From the NCBI GenBank assembly GCA_002049455.2, contig KV918805.1:267984-331983 (forward strand): a stretch of 64,000 bases of DNA, in the 5' to 3' direction. The notes below the pieces were generated by a model. It did not search any database, was not told the origin of the DNA, and saw only the letters and a program-made list of their open reading frames with translations. Positions 9,727 to 20,825 of this stretch are shown here, in pieces. Both the position numbers and the translations under genes were made by a program. This DNA comes from Porphyra umbilicalis (lineage: Eukaryota > Rhodophyta > Bangiophyceae > Bangiales > Bangiaceae). Each line of letters starts with the position of its first letter. Position 1 is the stretch's first letter.

Positions 9727-9731
9727 AAAAT
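9727..9731. repeat. Target-site duplication of Copia-1 (AAAAT), left copy
   Basis: AAAAT at 9727-9731 is repeated at 14870-14874, immediately outside the two 418-bp LTRs. A 5-bp duplication is standard for copia integrases and shows that Copia-1 inserted as one unit. Confidence 0.9.
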
Positions 9732-10149
9732 TGCTGAAACGCAGTGCGGATAGGGGTTGGGGGACCACGGTGAAGTGGTTGAGTGGCTTGAGCGTGTGTG
9801 TGTGTGTGCGAACGTGCTTTGTTGGTTGTCCTCAGGTTCGCCCGCCTCTCCCAACCGACAGCACCTCTCAGATAGTCCCCACCGGCCCAAGTGCTCCCCC
9901 CTCTCGCGCCCGCACCGACGCCCACGCCCTCGCACCAAATCGAATCACTCACCAAATCAAAATCCACTAGAGCAAAGCGAAGATCAAATCCAAAACATGC
10001 CAAAAGTAACGCCCCAAGATGACCCAACACAAATGTGTGCAACTTGACCACGTCTTGTAAATGTACCATCTGCGGCACCATAGGGGTCACTGACCATCAT
10101 CCATCCGCCAACCGCCAGTGAGGTCGGCGACGAGCATCACAGTCCAATA
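9732..10149 (-). repeat. Copia-1 3' LTR
   Basis: A 418-bp LTR, the downstream one because the element reads leftward. Its termini have decayed (TGCTGAA at the left, CCAATA at the right) from the TG…CA form kept in the other three LTRs of this family. It includes a short TG microsatellite near 9797-9808. Confidence 0.92.
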
Positions 10150-10254
10150 CTCCACCTTGCTTGTTGCCGCGGCGGTTCTTGTTTTCAGCAAAGCCCCATG
10201 GCCTCGACATGCTTGTCGTGCTTGGTCTTTCCGAGCTCCTTCGTCGTCAGGTCC

Positions 10255-10594
10255 GCCACCATGTCGTCCGTCGGGCAGTGCTCCAGTGTCACCTTGTCCG
10301 TCGTGATGGCCTCGCGTACGAAGTGGTAGCGAATTTTGATGTGCTTGGTGCGCTCGTGCTCGACGGAGTTCTTGGGGAAGTCAATGCACCCGCTGTTTTC
10401 GACCCTGATGTTGATCGGCCCGCCGCCACCATGTCGTCCGTTGCGCAGTGCTGCAGTGCTACCTTGTCCGTCGTGATGGCCTCGCGTACGAAGTGGTAGC
10501 GAATGTCGATGTGCTTGGAGCGCTTGTGCTCGACGGGGTTCTTTGAGAAGTCAATGCACCAGCTGTTGTCGACCCTGATGTTGATCGGCCCGCC
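10255..10594 (-). repeat. 170-bp tandem duplication inside Copia-1 RNase H
   Basis: The segment 10255-10424 is repeated as 10425-10594 with scattered differences. The unit covers the end of RNase H and the polyprotein C-terminus. Because 170 is not a multiple of three, it throws the end of the polyprotein out of frame. Copia-2 has a single copy at the equivalent place. Confidence 0.88.
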
Positions 10595-11943
10595 CGTGAT
10601 CGCTGTCCGCAGCCCTTGAGATGCCACGCTTTGCACGAGCTTGTTGAGCCAAACAGCTTCCTTTCTGGCCTCACATAGAGCCATGTACTCGGCTTCCATC
10701 GTCGACAGCGCCACCGTCTTCTGCAACTTGGAACCCCAGCTGACGGCTGCTCCGCCAAAGATGAAGGTGAAGCCCGTCGTAGAACGTCTCGTCTCGTGGT
10801 CACCCGCCCAGTCGGCATCACTAAAGCCTTGTAGAACACAGGAAGAGTTCTTGTCGAAGATCAGCCCCTTGTCCATCGAACCCTCGACATACCGTAGAAC
10901 GCGCTTGATTGCCGCCCAATGCTCCTTGCCGTTGCACGAGACAAACCGACTCAGCTTCCCGATTTCGAAGGAGAGGTCAGGACGTGTCCCGACCATCAGG
11001 TACATTAGACTGCCGACGGCTTCGCGGCAGGGCAGCGCGCCGTCGCTCTCGTCGTCCTTGACCAGCTGAAGGCCCACCTCCAGCGACGTTCCGATCGGGT
11101 TGCACTCCGCCATCCCGAACTTCTCCAGCACTTGACCCGCGTACTTGCCTTGCGACAGCTTGAGGGTTTGAGGGTGCCCAACGCCTGGTCACCTCTAATC
11201 TCTAGCCCGAGGATGACCTTCGCCTCGCCCAGGTCCTTCATCTCAAAACGCTTGTGCAGAGCGTCCTTAATCTTGTAGATCGCCGCCAGGCTCGATGCCA
11301 CCAAAAGAAGATCGTCGACGTACACGAGGACGGTGATGATTTTGCCGTCATGCATAAGGAGGTAGAGGCATGCATCCGGGTCAATGTTGTCAAACCCCTG
11401 CGACTTGAGGAAGTCGTCGAGCTTGGCGTACCACATCTTGGGAGCTTGCTTCAGCCCATACAGCGCTTGGAGGAGACGACACACCTTGTCAGGATACGTC
11501 GGATCGACATAGCCGTCTGGCTGCTCCATGTAGACCTCCTCATCAAGGTCGCCGTTGAGCAATGCAGTCTTGACGTCCATCTGGTGTAGCTCCCACCCGT
11601 TCGCCGCCGTCATCGCCAGGATGCATCGAATGGTAGTGAACTTGGCCACCGGCGCGATCATCACGTTGAAGTCGAGCCCCTTGAACTGCCGGTTCCCCAT
11701 GAAGCACAGGCGCGCCTTGTGCCGCGTCGTGTTGTTCCCGATCTCGTCAACCCCGTTCTTGCCCTTGTAAACCCACTTGCCCTTCAGCACGCGTCGACTG
11801 GCCGGGCGATCCGTCAAGCGCCAAGTCCTGTTCTTGCGGATGGCCTCCATCTCCTCGTCCATGACAATCTGCCACTTAGCCGATTCTTGCCCTTGAACGG
11901 CTTGCGCGTACGTCATGGGCGCCTCGTGAGCAACCAGGCTCAC
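10289..11943 (-). pseudogene. Copia-1 reverse transcriptase/RNase H, frameshifted
   Basis: RT reads from 11943 with WELHQMDVKTALLNGDLDE and YVDDLLLVAS, so the polymerase Asp pair is kept. An 8-bp duplication of GAGGGTTT-type sequence near 11161-11170 shifts the frame. The second frame (11131-10289) carries the end of RT and RNase H motifs (GFSDADWAGD, ALSTMEAEYMAL, VDNSWCIDFS). It ends in shifted sequence created by the 170-bp tandem duplication. Confidence 0.88.
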
Positions 11944-11952
11944 CGGGCGCCA

Positions 11953-12540
11953 TTACTCGACAGGTGGTCGCCGCGCTCTGCCGCTACGACGCAGCGTGTC
12001 TTGAGAGCCGCCACAACCTTGATTGTCGTCCGCCGACTTTTCAGATCCATCGTCTTGCTTGTCATCCTTGTCGTCATTGTCAGCATCTATGTCTTCGCCG
12101 TCGCTTGCAGAACTCAAGCCCGTCTCGACTTCGACAGCTTCGTCACCGGGAAGCTCCTCTGCAACTTCTGCGACCCCGCTTACGTTCGTCTCGGCGAACA
12201 CGACGCTTCGTGCCTTGACGACCTTGCCGTCGTCGAGGATGACCTTGTACGCCTTGCTGCCGTCGGGATAGCCTAAGAAGACGCCCTTCGCCGCCTTGTC
12301 ACCAAACTTGCCGTCGATGTGACTCCTGTGCAGCACCACCCAGCATGTCGACCCAAACACCCGCATGTGGCTTACGTTGGGCTTACTTCCGGTCCACAGC
12401 TCAAAAGGCGTCTTGCCGACGGGAAGCACCCGACTGGTGACGCGATTCTAGATGTAAACCGCCGTCTTGATGGCATCCGCCCGAAGATCCTGATCGACGT
12501 CCTTGTGTCGCATCATGGTGCAAGCCATGTCCACGAGAAC
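11953..12540 (-). pseudogene. Copia-1 integrase C-terminal part with stops
   Basis: This continues the integrase frame beyond the TGA at 12541-12543. A TAG at 12448-12450 replaces a lysine codon found in Copia-2, and a TAA at 11953-11955 replaces a tyrosine codon just before RT. The readable part contains LWTGSKPNVSHMRVFG and KGVFLGYPDGSKAYKV, the usual copia integrase C-terminal signatures, and an acidic linker. Confidence 0.88.
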
Positions 12541-14268
12541 TCAGTTGAGCCGCGCAGCAACCCCGTTCTGCTGCGGCGTGTCGGGAACCGTGGTCTGGTG
12601 CGTCGTGCCGTTCTCATCGTGAAGAGCCTTAAATGTGTTTGACGCATACTCGCCGCCATTTTCGAAGCGCAGGATCTGTATCTTGGTTCCCGTGTGCAGC
12701 TGGGCCTTCGTCAGCCACTTCTTGTACTCCGAGAGCAGATCGCTCTTCTTCTGCAGGAAGACCACGTCTGCCCAACGGGAGAAGTCGTCGGTGAAGGTGC
12801 CGGAGTAGAGTGCACCGCCACGCGACGGCTCTGACATTGGCCCGCCCAGGTCCGAGTGCACGAGCTGCAGGCGCTTGCTGACTCGACCTCCTCCTGCAAT
12901 AGGCATAGGTGTCATAGACGCCATCCCATACACGCACGGCTCGCAAACGTCCTTGACCGCCATGGAAGAGCACTTGAGACCGTAAATATCCTTGTTCTTG
13001 ATCATCCGCTTAACGCCAGCCACGTTGACGTGCCCAAGGCGCTCATGCCAGAGCTGAAGAGAGGCCACCGCAGCAATATCCGACAGTGGGGCCATGTCCA
13101 GGTGGTAGAGACCGCTCTTCCTCGTGCCGCACGCAGTGACCTTGTCTCTCATCTTGATGATCGTCTTACCGCCCTTGAATGACACTTCCGCACCACGCTC
13201 CTTCATCATGCCGACCGACATGAGGTTGAACCCCATAGAAGGAACATGGAGTACCTTCTCCAACTTGATCTTGCGCGTCTTGCCGTGAACAATGACGTTG
13301 AGCACGACGGTCCCGACGCCCGCCGTTGCTTCGAACCCATTGTCACATATCGTGACGCTCCGTCTCGTGGTTTTCTCGTATTTGTCGAAGCACGCGCGCA
13401 TCCAGCACTTGTGTGCAGACGCCGCAGAGTTGAAAAGCCACGACTTGGAGATGTCATCGCTGTCAGCTGCATTGCCCACCAGACAGATGGCGTCGTCGCT
13501 GTCGCTACCGTCATCAGCCGCAATCGCGGCCACCTTGTCCTGTCTCTGCTTCTTGGCCTTGAGCTCTGGGCAATCGTGAGAGATGTGCCCAAACTTATGG
13601 CAGTAGTAGCACTCGATCTTGGAGAGGTCATAACGGCGGCCTTGACCTCGATAGTTTGCGCCGACGAGTGCCATGTCGCCAATGCGCTTGGTTGACGGTG
13701 ACTTGTCCGCCAGCCGCCGCTCCTCCTGAAGCAAGCGGCTCTTGACAAAGTCGAGGCTCAGCTCGTCCTCGCCCTTGGCGTCGAGAGCCACCAGCAGGTT
13801 CTCGTACTTGGACGTCAGCCCGTTGAGGACGCTCATGGCAACGTTCATCTCCGTCACCTTGCCGCCCATGGTCTTGAGGTTCTCGCCGAGGTTGCGCACG
13901 CGGTTGATGTAGCCCAGCATGCCCTCGCCGACGGTCATTTCGACGGTGTAGAACTCGCGTCGCGCCTTCATCTTGTTCATCAAACTCTTGCGCTGGAAGA
14001 CACCATGCAGCGTCGAACACATTTCCGCCGTCGTCTTGCAGCCCGCCACGTGCTCGAGCTGCTCAGATCCAAGGGTGAGCCCAGTGATGGCGCTCGCATT
14101 CGTGTCTCGACGCTTCCACAAAGCCGACTCGCGGTCGTCCGCGTCCGTCGGCTTGCCGTCTTCGTCAAGCATGTCGTCCAGGTCGCGCAGCGCGAGGACC
14201 ATCTTAATGCGCTGACGACACTCGTGGAAATTCTTCTTCGTCGACTTGTCGATCTTGATGCTGCCCAT
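12541..14268 (-). pseudogene. Copia-1 gag-protease-integrase with lost active sites
   Basis: This 575-codon frame contains a UBN2-type gag, a CCHC knuckle (CYYCHKFGHISHDC), the protease region, the GAG-pre-integrase HHCC domain (LWHERLGHVN … CEPCVYG) and most of the integrase core. The protease catalytic motif reads FNSAAS where Copia-2 has VDSAAS, so its Asp is gone. In integrase the second acidic residue is changed (RFENGGEY versus RSDNGGEY) and the third is lost (VAARLN versus VAERLN). The annotated ATG at 14268 is internal; the ancestral start about 22 bases upstream is ATA. Confidence 0.9.
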
Positions 14269-14436
14269 TCCCGGCAGCGCCTCCGTCTATGATGTCTTCT
14301 TGTCGTAGCACCCGACCTTTCCGAGCCGTGCGCCTTGACCGTCACGTCCTTGAACCACCTTGACCTCGTCTTCTTCGCACTTGCCGCAACCGCCGCGACA
14401 CTGCCTGGCACACCTTACTCTTGCCACAGCCGAGGC

Positions 14437-14451
14437 GCTGGGCCCATACCC
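14437..14451 (-). promoter_or_regulatory. Copia-1 primer-binding site (initiator-tRNA-Met anticodon arm type)
   Basis: Directly inside the 5' LTR the minus strand reads GGGTATGGGCCCAGC. It complements the anticodon arm of eukaryotic initiator tRNA-Met (loop CAT, stem GGGCCC-like), the same internal region primed in Drosophila copia. One base differs from the Copia-2 version (GGTTATGGGCCCAGC). Confidence 0.75.
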
Positions 14452-14869
14452 TGTTGAAACGCAGTGGGGATAGGGGTTGGGGGACCACGGTGAAGTGGTT
14501 GAGTGGCTTGAGCATGTGTGTGTGTGTGCGAACGTGCTTTGTTGGTTGTCCTCAGGTTCGCCCGCCTCTCCCAACCGACAGCACCTCTCAGATAGTCCCC
14601 ACCGGCCCAAGTGCTCCCCCCTCTCGCGCCCGCACCGACGCCCACGCCCTCGCACCAAATCGAATCACTCACCAAATCAAAATCCACTAGAGCAAAGCGA
14701 AGATCAAATCCAAAACACGCCAAAAGTAACGCCCCAAGCTGACCCAACACGAATGTGTGCAACTTGACCACGTCTCGCAAAGGTACCATCTGCGGTACCA
14801 TAGGGGTCACCGACCATCATCCATCCGCGAACCGCCAGTGAAGTTGGCGACGAGCATCACAGTCTAACA
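14452..14869 (-). repeat. Copia-1 5' LTR
   Basis: A 418-bp LTR with intact termini: on the plus strand it begins TGTTGAA and ends CTAACA. It should contain the element promoter. No clear TATA box was picked out by eye. Confidence 0.93.
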
Positions 14870-14874
14870 AAAAT

Positions 14875-16349
14875 ATCTTCTGTCATCGCCTTCCCTCGCT
14901 GTAATGTGCGGACGTCACTTACACGGTGCCTGGCCGGTGGAATGAGCTAGCACCACGAGCCCTTCTCTCCACTGTACTGGTTCATGGGGCAACTGATAGA
15001 GGTAGCCCGTGATCTGGTCCACTGGACCATAGACCTGGACCGACAGGTTTGAAGCGGTCCTTCTTTTCTCAGTGCACATGAGTGATACGAAAGTATAAGA
15101 GAGTTCATGGAAGGCACTGCGTGTAAGGAGGGGGATGAAGAATGTAAGTAAGAGCTACACACACGGTGACGAGACCACCGCTGCTACACCTCTGCCTTTT
15201 TCCTGCGCTTCATTCAGCTTGCACTGTGTATCCAAGAATAAACACAACAGATTTCTGTACACCCGTAACCCACACTCCTACGGAACTGCAGTCGTCGATA
15301 TCCGCCGAGGTGCTTGCACCGGGGTTGTCTAGGGTCGCGATCACATTGGATGATCAGTACCAGTGGGAGGCAAGAGACAACGGTCGGGAGGCTGGCAAAT
15401 CGACCAGGGTTGCTCGATGGATGCGTCACTTAACCCGCGTAATAGCGTGCCCACCCCGACCACCCCCGACTGCAGTGTTGCGGTCTGGCAGGGAGAGTAT
15501 CGCGGGAGTCGTGGGTGTCCAAGATATTTCGACCGTTACGGAGACCACCATTAGTCTCAAGAACTGCTCTCATCTACCACTGGGTAGCCTCCGCCCGGAT
15601 GTCCCACTTCCTGACTGCCTTGACTCCCCCAGCTGGTCAATCGCTCTCCATACTTCAAGTGTTTGCTGTGATGATGTTCCGTTTATAGAACACCCGGCCA
15701 CTATTTATGTGAGCGTACAGTTTCCGTTCTGTGGGCCCCAGCAGTGGTCAAAACCCGCTCCTCTGCCTCATGAAGGCGCTCATGTAGTACTCAATTTATC
15801 ATCCCGGCCGCCCCTGCCCCAGTCTCAGGGGCCAGTGACTGTGCAACGATTCTAGCACGACCGGCATTGCCCCCTTCTACTCAGCGGCGCAGCTGGATGC
15901 CGTATACCTGGGGCACTACCCACCACCAGTAGGCATCGGGCTGCTGCCTTGCTAGGCCTGGGTCACGCCGCTCCAAGGCTGTGAGTGACTCCTGTTGCCC
16001 GCTTGTAAGCACTTGAGCAGACGGCAGGTGCGAGTGATGAGTGAACTTCTGCGCTGGTGTACTCCTTGCTCAGCGTTCCAGGCCGGTAGAGGCTCTTGGT
16101 CAGGCTTTGTGCAGCGTCTGTGCGGGGGTGAATCGGCCGTCGAGAGGCGATGGGATGGACAGTGCCATTTGTTTTCTCAACGTTCTCGTACTTATATACG
16201 TCCGGATCGATCTACTCTCCGGATGAGATCTTATGGAAGTTTCTGACGAACAGCTAATCGCAGGGTTCCGCTTGCACACGGCCCGTGGACGGCCATCAGC
16301 GCGATGTATGGCGATCACTCTGGGCACGAAATCAAGTTCTTTTTCTGTC
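14875..16349. other. AT-richer spacer, no supportable gene
   Basis: Base composition drops sharply compared with the neighbouring GC-rich blocks. A 229-codon plus frame at 15166-15855 opens without ATG and has no recognisable domain. I treat it as chance. Confidence 0.35.
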
Positions 16350-16351
16350 TA

Positions 16352-16750
16352 TTGCTGATCTCCGAATTTTGTCCTGGGGGACAGAGACAGAGACTGACTC
16401 TGAATAAGAGCACTCTATTGGTTTAAAACGACAGTAAGAAGGCATCGAAGCCAATAGAAAGCCCGCATTCTGTGCCAGGACCTTGCATCGAGCAGAACTC
16501 ACTGTTTGTTGCCGCTTGATCCGCTTTTCTTGGCATTGAGCAAGCTGCCCACGCGAGATCTTGAGAATTTCTACTGTCTCCTCGCCAGAAGTGCAGATGA
16601 GAGGAGGAGCTGATGTTGATTTCCAGGCTGCATGGGCACATGTAAGAAATCAGGAGCACCAAGTCAGTCCCAGGGGCGCATCTGATTGGTGGAGAGAGTC
16701 GGTCCGCAAGTCAGTCTCTGTCCACCAGGACAAAATTCGGGGATCAGCAA
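16352..16750. mobile_element. MITE copy A, TA target-site duplication
   Basis: A 399-bp non-coding element with terminal inverted repeats beginning TTGCTGATC and continuing for about 40 bp (CCGAATTTTGTCCT, GGACAGAGAC). It is flanked by TA at 16350-16351 and 16751-16752. It is closely similar along its whole length to 37968-38357. TA duplications with such ends fit a Tc1/mariner-type (or other TA-targeting) non-autonomous family. Confidence 0.88.
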
Positions 16751-16752
16751 TA

Positions 16753-17355
16753 ATGGCAACAGTCCACTAGCGAATGACTGTCTTGTAATGGTGGTCTCCT
16801 GCCTCCTATTGCACGCGTCTGCCGCTGCCACTTAGAAAGATAACGCTAGATTAGAAGCCGCGTAGCTGCATGTCCAGCAGGCCAATATGCGACGCCTACG
16901 AAACAGACCAGCGTAGGGAATGTCGTTTCAGCCGCGATAGTACGGGAGGGACATCCTCCTCTCTTTTCTTGCCAGATTGTTTCTTGTTCTCTGCCACCAT
17001 CGAGCAGCTGCTTCCACCGCGTCCGTTTCTGCTCCCTCCCGACCAATGTTGTTCCGATTGCTGTAGTAGGCCGCCTCCAGTGATAGAGTTGCCCGGCGGC
17101 CTCAGCTCTTTCAGAATGCGACTTGCCTGGCCGCTGCGCCACCATATGCCTTGTCCTTTGTGCTGATAGTCCACGCAATGCGGTAACAGTAGTCGGGTTG
17201 CCACGTTGACGCACCACGTTTCCGTCCTGGCAATCATAGCATTCCTTCAGCTCTTTTCTCCAGTGACAAAGTCAGAAATGAATCAAGAGAAGATGTGTTT
17301 CCGTCCTCCCCGAACACATGACGACTCTTGCAGATTAAAAAACAGATACATACCA
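16753..17355. other. No gene seen
   Basis: AT-richer DNA following the MITE. Short open frames on both strands have no recognisable motif. Confidence 0.3.
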
Positions 17356-19667
17356 CTAGTCACTCCCGCCATCCTCCCCCACCTTCATGACCGCCGTCGT
17401 CTGCAACACAATACAGCTGTCGTGGGGCTCACACATCGGTCGCGTGTCGCACGTCGCCAGCCGCTCCTTCGGGAAGCGGCGCTCATGGAAGTAAATGTGC
17501 CCAGGTACAACCCCGACGTCAACGTATATGGCCACCATGTCTGACAGCACCGGATGTCCATGGAGCATTGTGCGCTCGAAGAACGCCTCTGCCTCCGCGA
17601 CGTTAACGCCCGTCGCGCTGAACAACGCACATAAGCCCGAGATCGTGCAGAGCATGCCTCTCCTCTTGCCGCCAGCGACGCCCATGCTTCCAGCACCGCT
17701 ATCCGTCGTAGTGGGTGAGGCGCGGCGCGCCGTCGGCACGTCGACTCCGCGGCGCCTGGCTTCGGCGGCCGCAGCGCCACCACCAGCTGCCGGCGCAGAG
17801 GGGACTGTCACAGCAAAGGCAGCGGCCTGCGCCACTGCCGCGCCGGCTGTGCGGCTCACCTCAGCTGCCGACGACTGACGGCCACTCGCAGCGCGCGACG
17901 CCGGCGACGGGCGGCCCGTGGGCTTGGCAGGCGGGTTCACATCGCGGGCGAGGCTGCCGAGAACTTGGAAGGAGTTTTGCGTCGACGCAGGAGTAGCGTC
18001 AGGAAAAGGTCTGGCGAAGCGCACGGCGCTAGCCGCAGGTATGGGCGCAATGGGAATGACGCGGGGCGCCGAAGTAGCAGCGATAGCGGCGGCCGCTCGA
18101 GCAGCAGCTCCTGCGGCCTAAGCCGCCGCCAGCCGTGCGGCGACCTCAGCCGCCGCCTCTGCCGCCGACCAGTGCTCCGCCTTTTGCGCCATGTAGACAG
18201 TTGACCAAAGTCCGGTGCGTCAGGGTCTCCTTGTCGTGCAGCAGCATGATGCCGGCCACCGGCTTGTCGATTTGCACCGACAGGGATGGCATCGCCTCGA
18301 GCGTGATGACCTTTTCGCCGTCAGCGTCCTGGTCGCGGCTACTCTTGATGGTCATCGTGAGCCGCTCGGGCATAATGACCTTCAGGGGCCAGATGGCGTC
18401 CAGCTCGAAGGTAACGCTTGGGTCCGCCGACACCTTGTACGGCCACCACGGCAACAGAGAGAGCTGGATGATCTTTAAGCTGCACTTCTGCTCGGCCGCC
18501 ACGACGCTGATAATGGACTTGAATGCGACGCGCACGCGCTGCGCCTTGTGGTCCATGAGCGCCAGCACCTTGGTCGAGTGGCGGATGACCACCTTGGATG
18601 GTTTGATGACTGCGGGCGCTTCTTGGGACTCGATGAGTGCAGAAGGGGGCGGCACTCCGACACCCGGTTGCACGTTCACAGATTCGTCGTCGGCCTAAAT
18701 CTTGCGACCACCCTCTGCGGGAACCTGGTGGTCGTCAAATTCCGTGTCGCCGTACTCAGTCTCGACGTCCTCCAAAGGAGGCACGCCGCCAACGAGGGGC
18801 ACGTCACCAATAGCTTACGAATCACCAACGGGAACCACATCACCAACAGCCGGCACGCCACCGACAGGGGGCACAGCCCCCACAGGGAGCACCTCCGGGG
18901 AGCCACTCGGACGCCTCCTGGTGGCTCTGCCCTGGGAACCCATCAGCAAGTCGACACGTGGATGACCGAGTTTCTCGTCAACCTCTTCGTCGGTGACGGC
19001 GTACGAGGCGTTGCTTGGAGAGGCACGTGAAGGTCGAGCGCCCGCGTTGCCGCTTGGCGTCGCCAACATGGAAGCAGAAGAAGAACTGGCCAGCGCTTGC
19101 GCCGCCGGCGCGACCAATCAGGCGCGCGGGTTAAGCTGCACAGTAGCGTTGACAACCGAGCCGGCCGGAGGGGGCGCAACGTGTGCGTCGCCGACCGGCA
19201 CGCCGTCGCCAATGAAAGCAGGCGGGGGACAGTCCATCGCCGCACCCGCCTTCACCAGCCCCTCCAGCGAGCGCTGCGCGTGCTGCGGCTGCCACTTGAG
19301 GCGGAGAATCTCGGGGTTGCCCGCCATGCCAGAGCCGTGGAGGAATTCACTTGGTATCACCGACGTTGTTGACCCCCGACGCGAAGACGCTCATGCGAAT
19401 ATTGGAGCAGACTTGCTCGATGATGCGCGCCGCACCAATCACCATGCCCTCACCCTGGGAGACGTGAGTAGGCACCCGTCCCACCCCAGCCAGAGCCGCC
19501 ATGATTTCGCCCAGCCGCAGGACCTCGCCGTCGGCGACTCGTACGGCGATGGGAGTCGCGCCGGCCCTGGCTCGGCTACGCGTCGTCGTTACCCGCGATG
19601 ACACAGCGGGGGAGGTAGTTATGGGAGACGGGGGGGGCACGGTGGCTACAAAGGCATGAGCCGCCAT
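17356..19667 (-). pseudogene. Broken unknown gene with PVGGVP-type repeats
   Basis: A protein of roughly 750 residues can be followed on the minus strand from an ATG at 19665-19667 (MAAHAFVATV…) to a stop at 17356. It is broken by a frameshift near 19350, in-frame stops ending at 19118, 18815 and about 18696, a second frameshift near 18190 and a TAG near 18119. It contains short VP-VGG-V repeats around 18735-18900, then a well-formed globular domain (VRVAFKSIISVVAAEQKC, PSVTFELDAIWPLKV, DKPVAGIMLLHDKETL). An Ala-rich helix (AQKAEHWSAAEAAAEVAARL) and a C-terminal domain (EAEAFFERTMLHGHPVLSD) follow. I do not recognise the family; transposon origin is possible. Splicing could explain some breaks but not the isolated stops. 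Confidence 0.55.
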
Positions 19668-20190
19668 TGTAGTGGGCAGGTGGGGCGGTGGGCGAATAGG
19701 GGGAGGGGGGAGACGAAAGAAAGTTTGAGAAGTGGGGTGGGAGGGGAGGGTAAGCAGAGACAAGGTAGAAAAGTCGGGTTGCGGTGGAGCACGGGCGCGG
19801 GAGGTGGTGTGACAGCTGCACCCGACCATCACCCACCAAAGCAGGTGTCAATAGATACAGGCATGATGGTCGCCCATGCCGTGGCAGCAGCAGACAGGCA
19901 TGGCGCCAGAGACGCCGGGAAAGAGCGGCACAAGTGCCGCGCGGGGCACGGCAGCTCCGAGAGCGGGAAAAGAGACGAGATACGAACAGTTCCCTCACCC
20001 ACTCCAGGCAATGTACGCTAAGGGAGCAGCGAAGGACAAGAAAGTCGCCATTGCCCGCAGGGTCCCCACCATAGGGGCAATTGGAACATCAAGCAGCGGC
20101 AAACCACCCCCCGCGATGGCAGCCGCTGGGTGCGCCACAAAAGGCGCATGTCTGCCCGAGGCGGGGCCCCATCGGGCGCCAGCCGCCGGC
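19668..20190. other. No gene seen
   Basis: This is the region upstream of the broken minus-strand gene and could hold its promoter. A purine-rich block at 19680-19760 gives Pro/Ser-rich minus-strand translations without features. Confidence 0.3.
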
Positions 20191-20560
20191 GCGCCAAACC
20201 AACCCCCCCCCACAGCGCCCGCTGGCGGCGACGAGAGGGGCGCCCAACCGCTGCGCACGCCGCTCCAAGGGACGGGGACCGCCGGCGCGCCAAACCACCT
20301 CCCCCCCCACAGCGCCCGCTGGCAGCGACGAGAGGGGCGCCCAGCCGCTGTACATCCCGCTGCCAGGGACGGCGGCCGCCGGCGCGCCAAACCATCCCCC
20401 CCCCCCACAGCGCCCGCTGGCGGCCACGAGAGGGGCGCCCAACCACGCCAGACGCCGCTCCCAGTGGCGCTGACCGCCGCCGAGCCAAACCAACCCCCCC
20501 CCACAGCACCCACCGGCCGCCGTACCGACCGATCCTCGGCGACCACAGCGGCGGGTGCGT
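20191..20560. repeat. Four-copy tandem repeat, about 97-bp unit
   Basis: Successive units start near 20191, 20287, 20384 and 20481 with GCGCCAAACCA followed by a C8-C10 run and CACAGCGCCCGCTGG. The last copy is divergent and truncated. The unit is not a multiple of three, so no single protein repeat is encoded. Confidence 0.8.
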
Positions 20561-20800
20561 CAAAAAAGCGCGCCTGGTGAGGGCGCCAACCCCCATGGAT
20601 GCTCCATGTTGCGCCCGCCCCCATGGCTGCTCTCACGGGGTGCCGCACAGAACTGGCGCAGTGCACAGCGCGCATGAACGAGTCGTGCGAATCTGGCATT
20701 TGCCAGTTAGATGACATGTGGACCCTGTGGATGAAGCGTAGCTGCAACAATAATTGGAGGTTGGTGCCGTGATGCAACGACGACGTCCCATTGGACGGCG

Positions 20801-20825
20801 GCGAATGTCGATCATCGACATTCGC
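20801..20825. repeat. Near-perfect 25-bp palindrome
   Basis: The arms GCGAATGTCGAT (20801-20812) and ATCGACATTCGC (20814-20825) are exact reverse complements around one C. It could be a dimeric protein-binding site or cruciform seed; no adjoining gene explains it. Confidence 0.75.

Larger units (their letters stand above)
9732..14869 (-). mobile_element. Copia-1: Ty1/copia LTR retrotransposon, defective
   Basis: The 5138-bp element is bounded by two 418-bp LTRs and 5-bp target-site duplications. The minus-strand polyprotein order is gag, protease, integrase, RT, RNase H, which defines copia against gypsy. It is dead. The gag ATG is changed to ATA and followed by an indel, the protease and integrase active sites are altered, stops lie at 12541, 12448 and 11953, RT carries an 8-bp duplication, and RNase H carries a 170-bp tandem duplication. 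By eye its LTRs differ at about 16 of 418 positions. Confidence 0.95.

Noticed and set aside
15166-15855. 229-codon plus-strand frame as a gene
   Set aside because: No ATG at its start, no recognisable motif and ordinary AT-richer spacer composition; likely chance.
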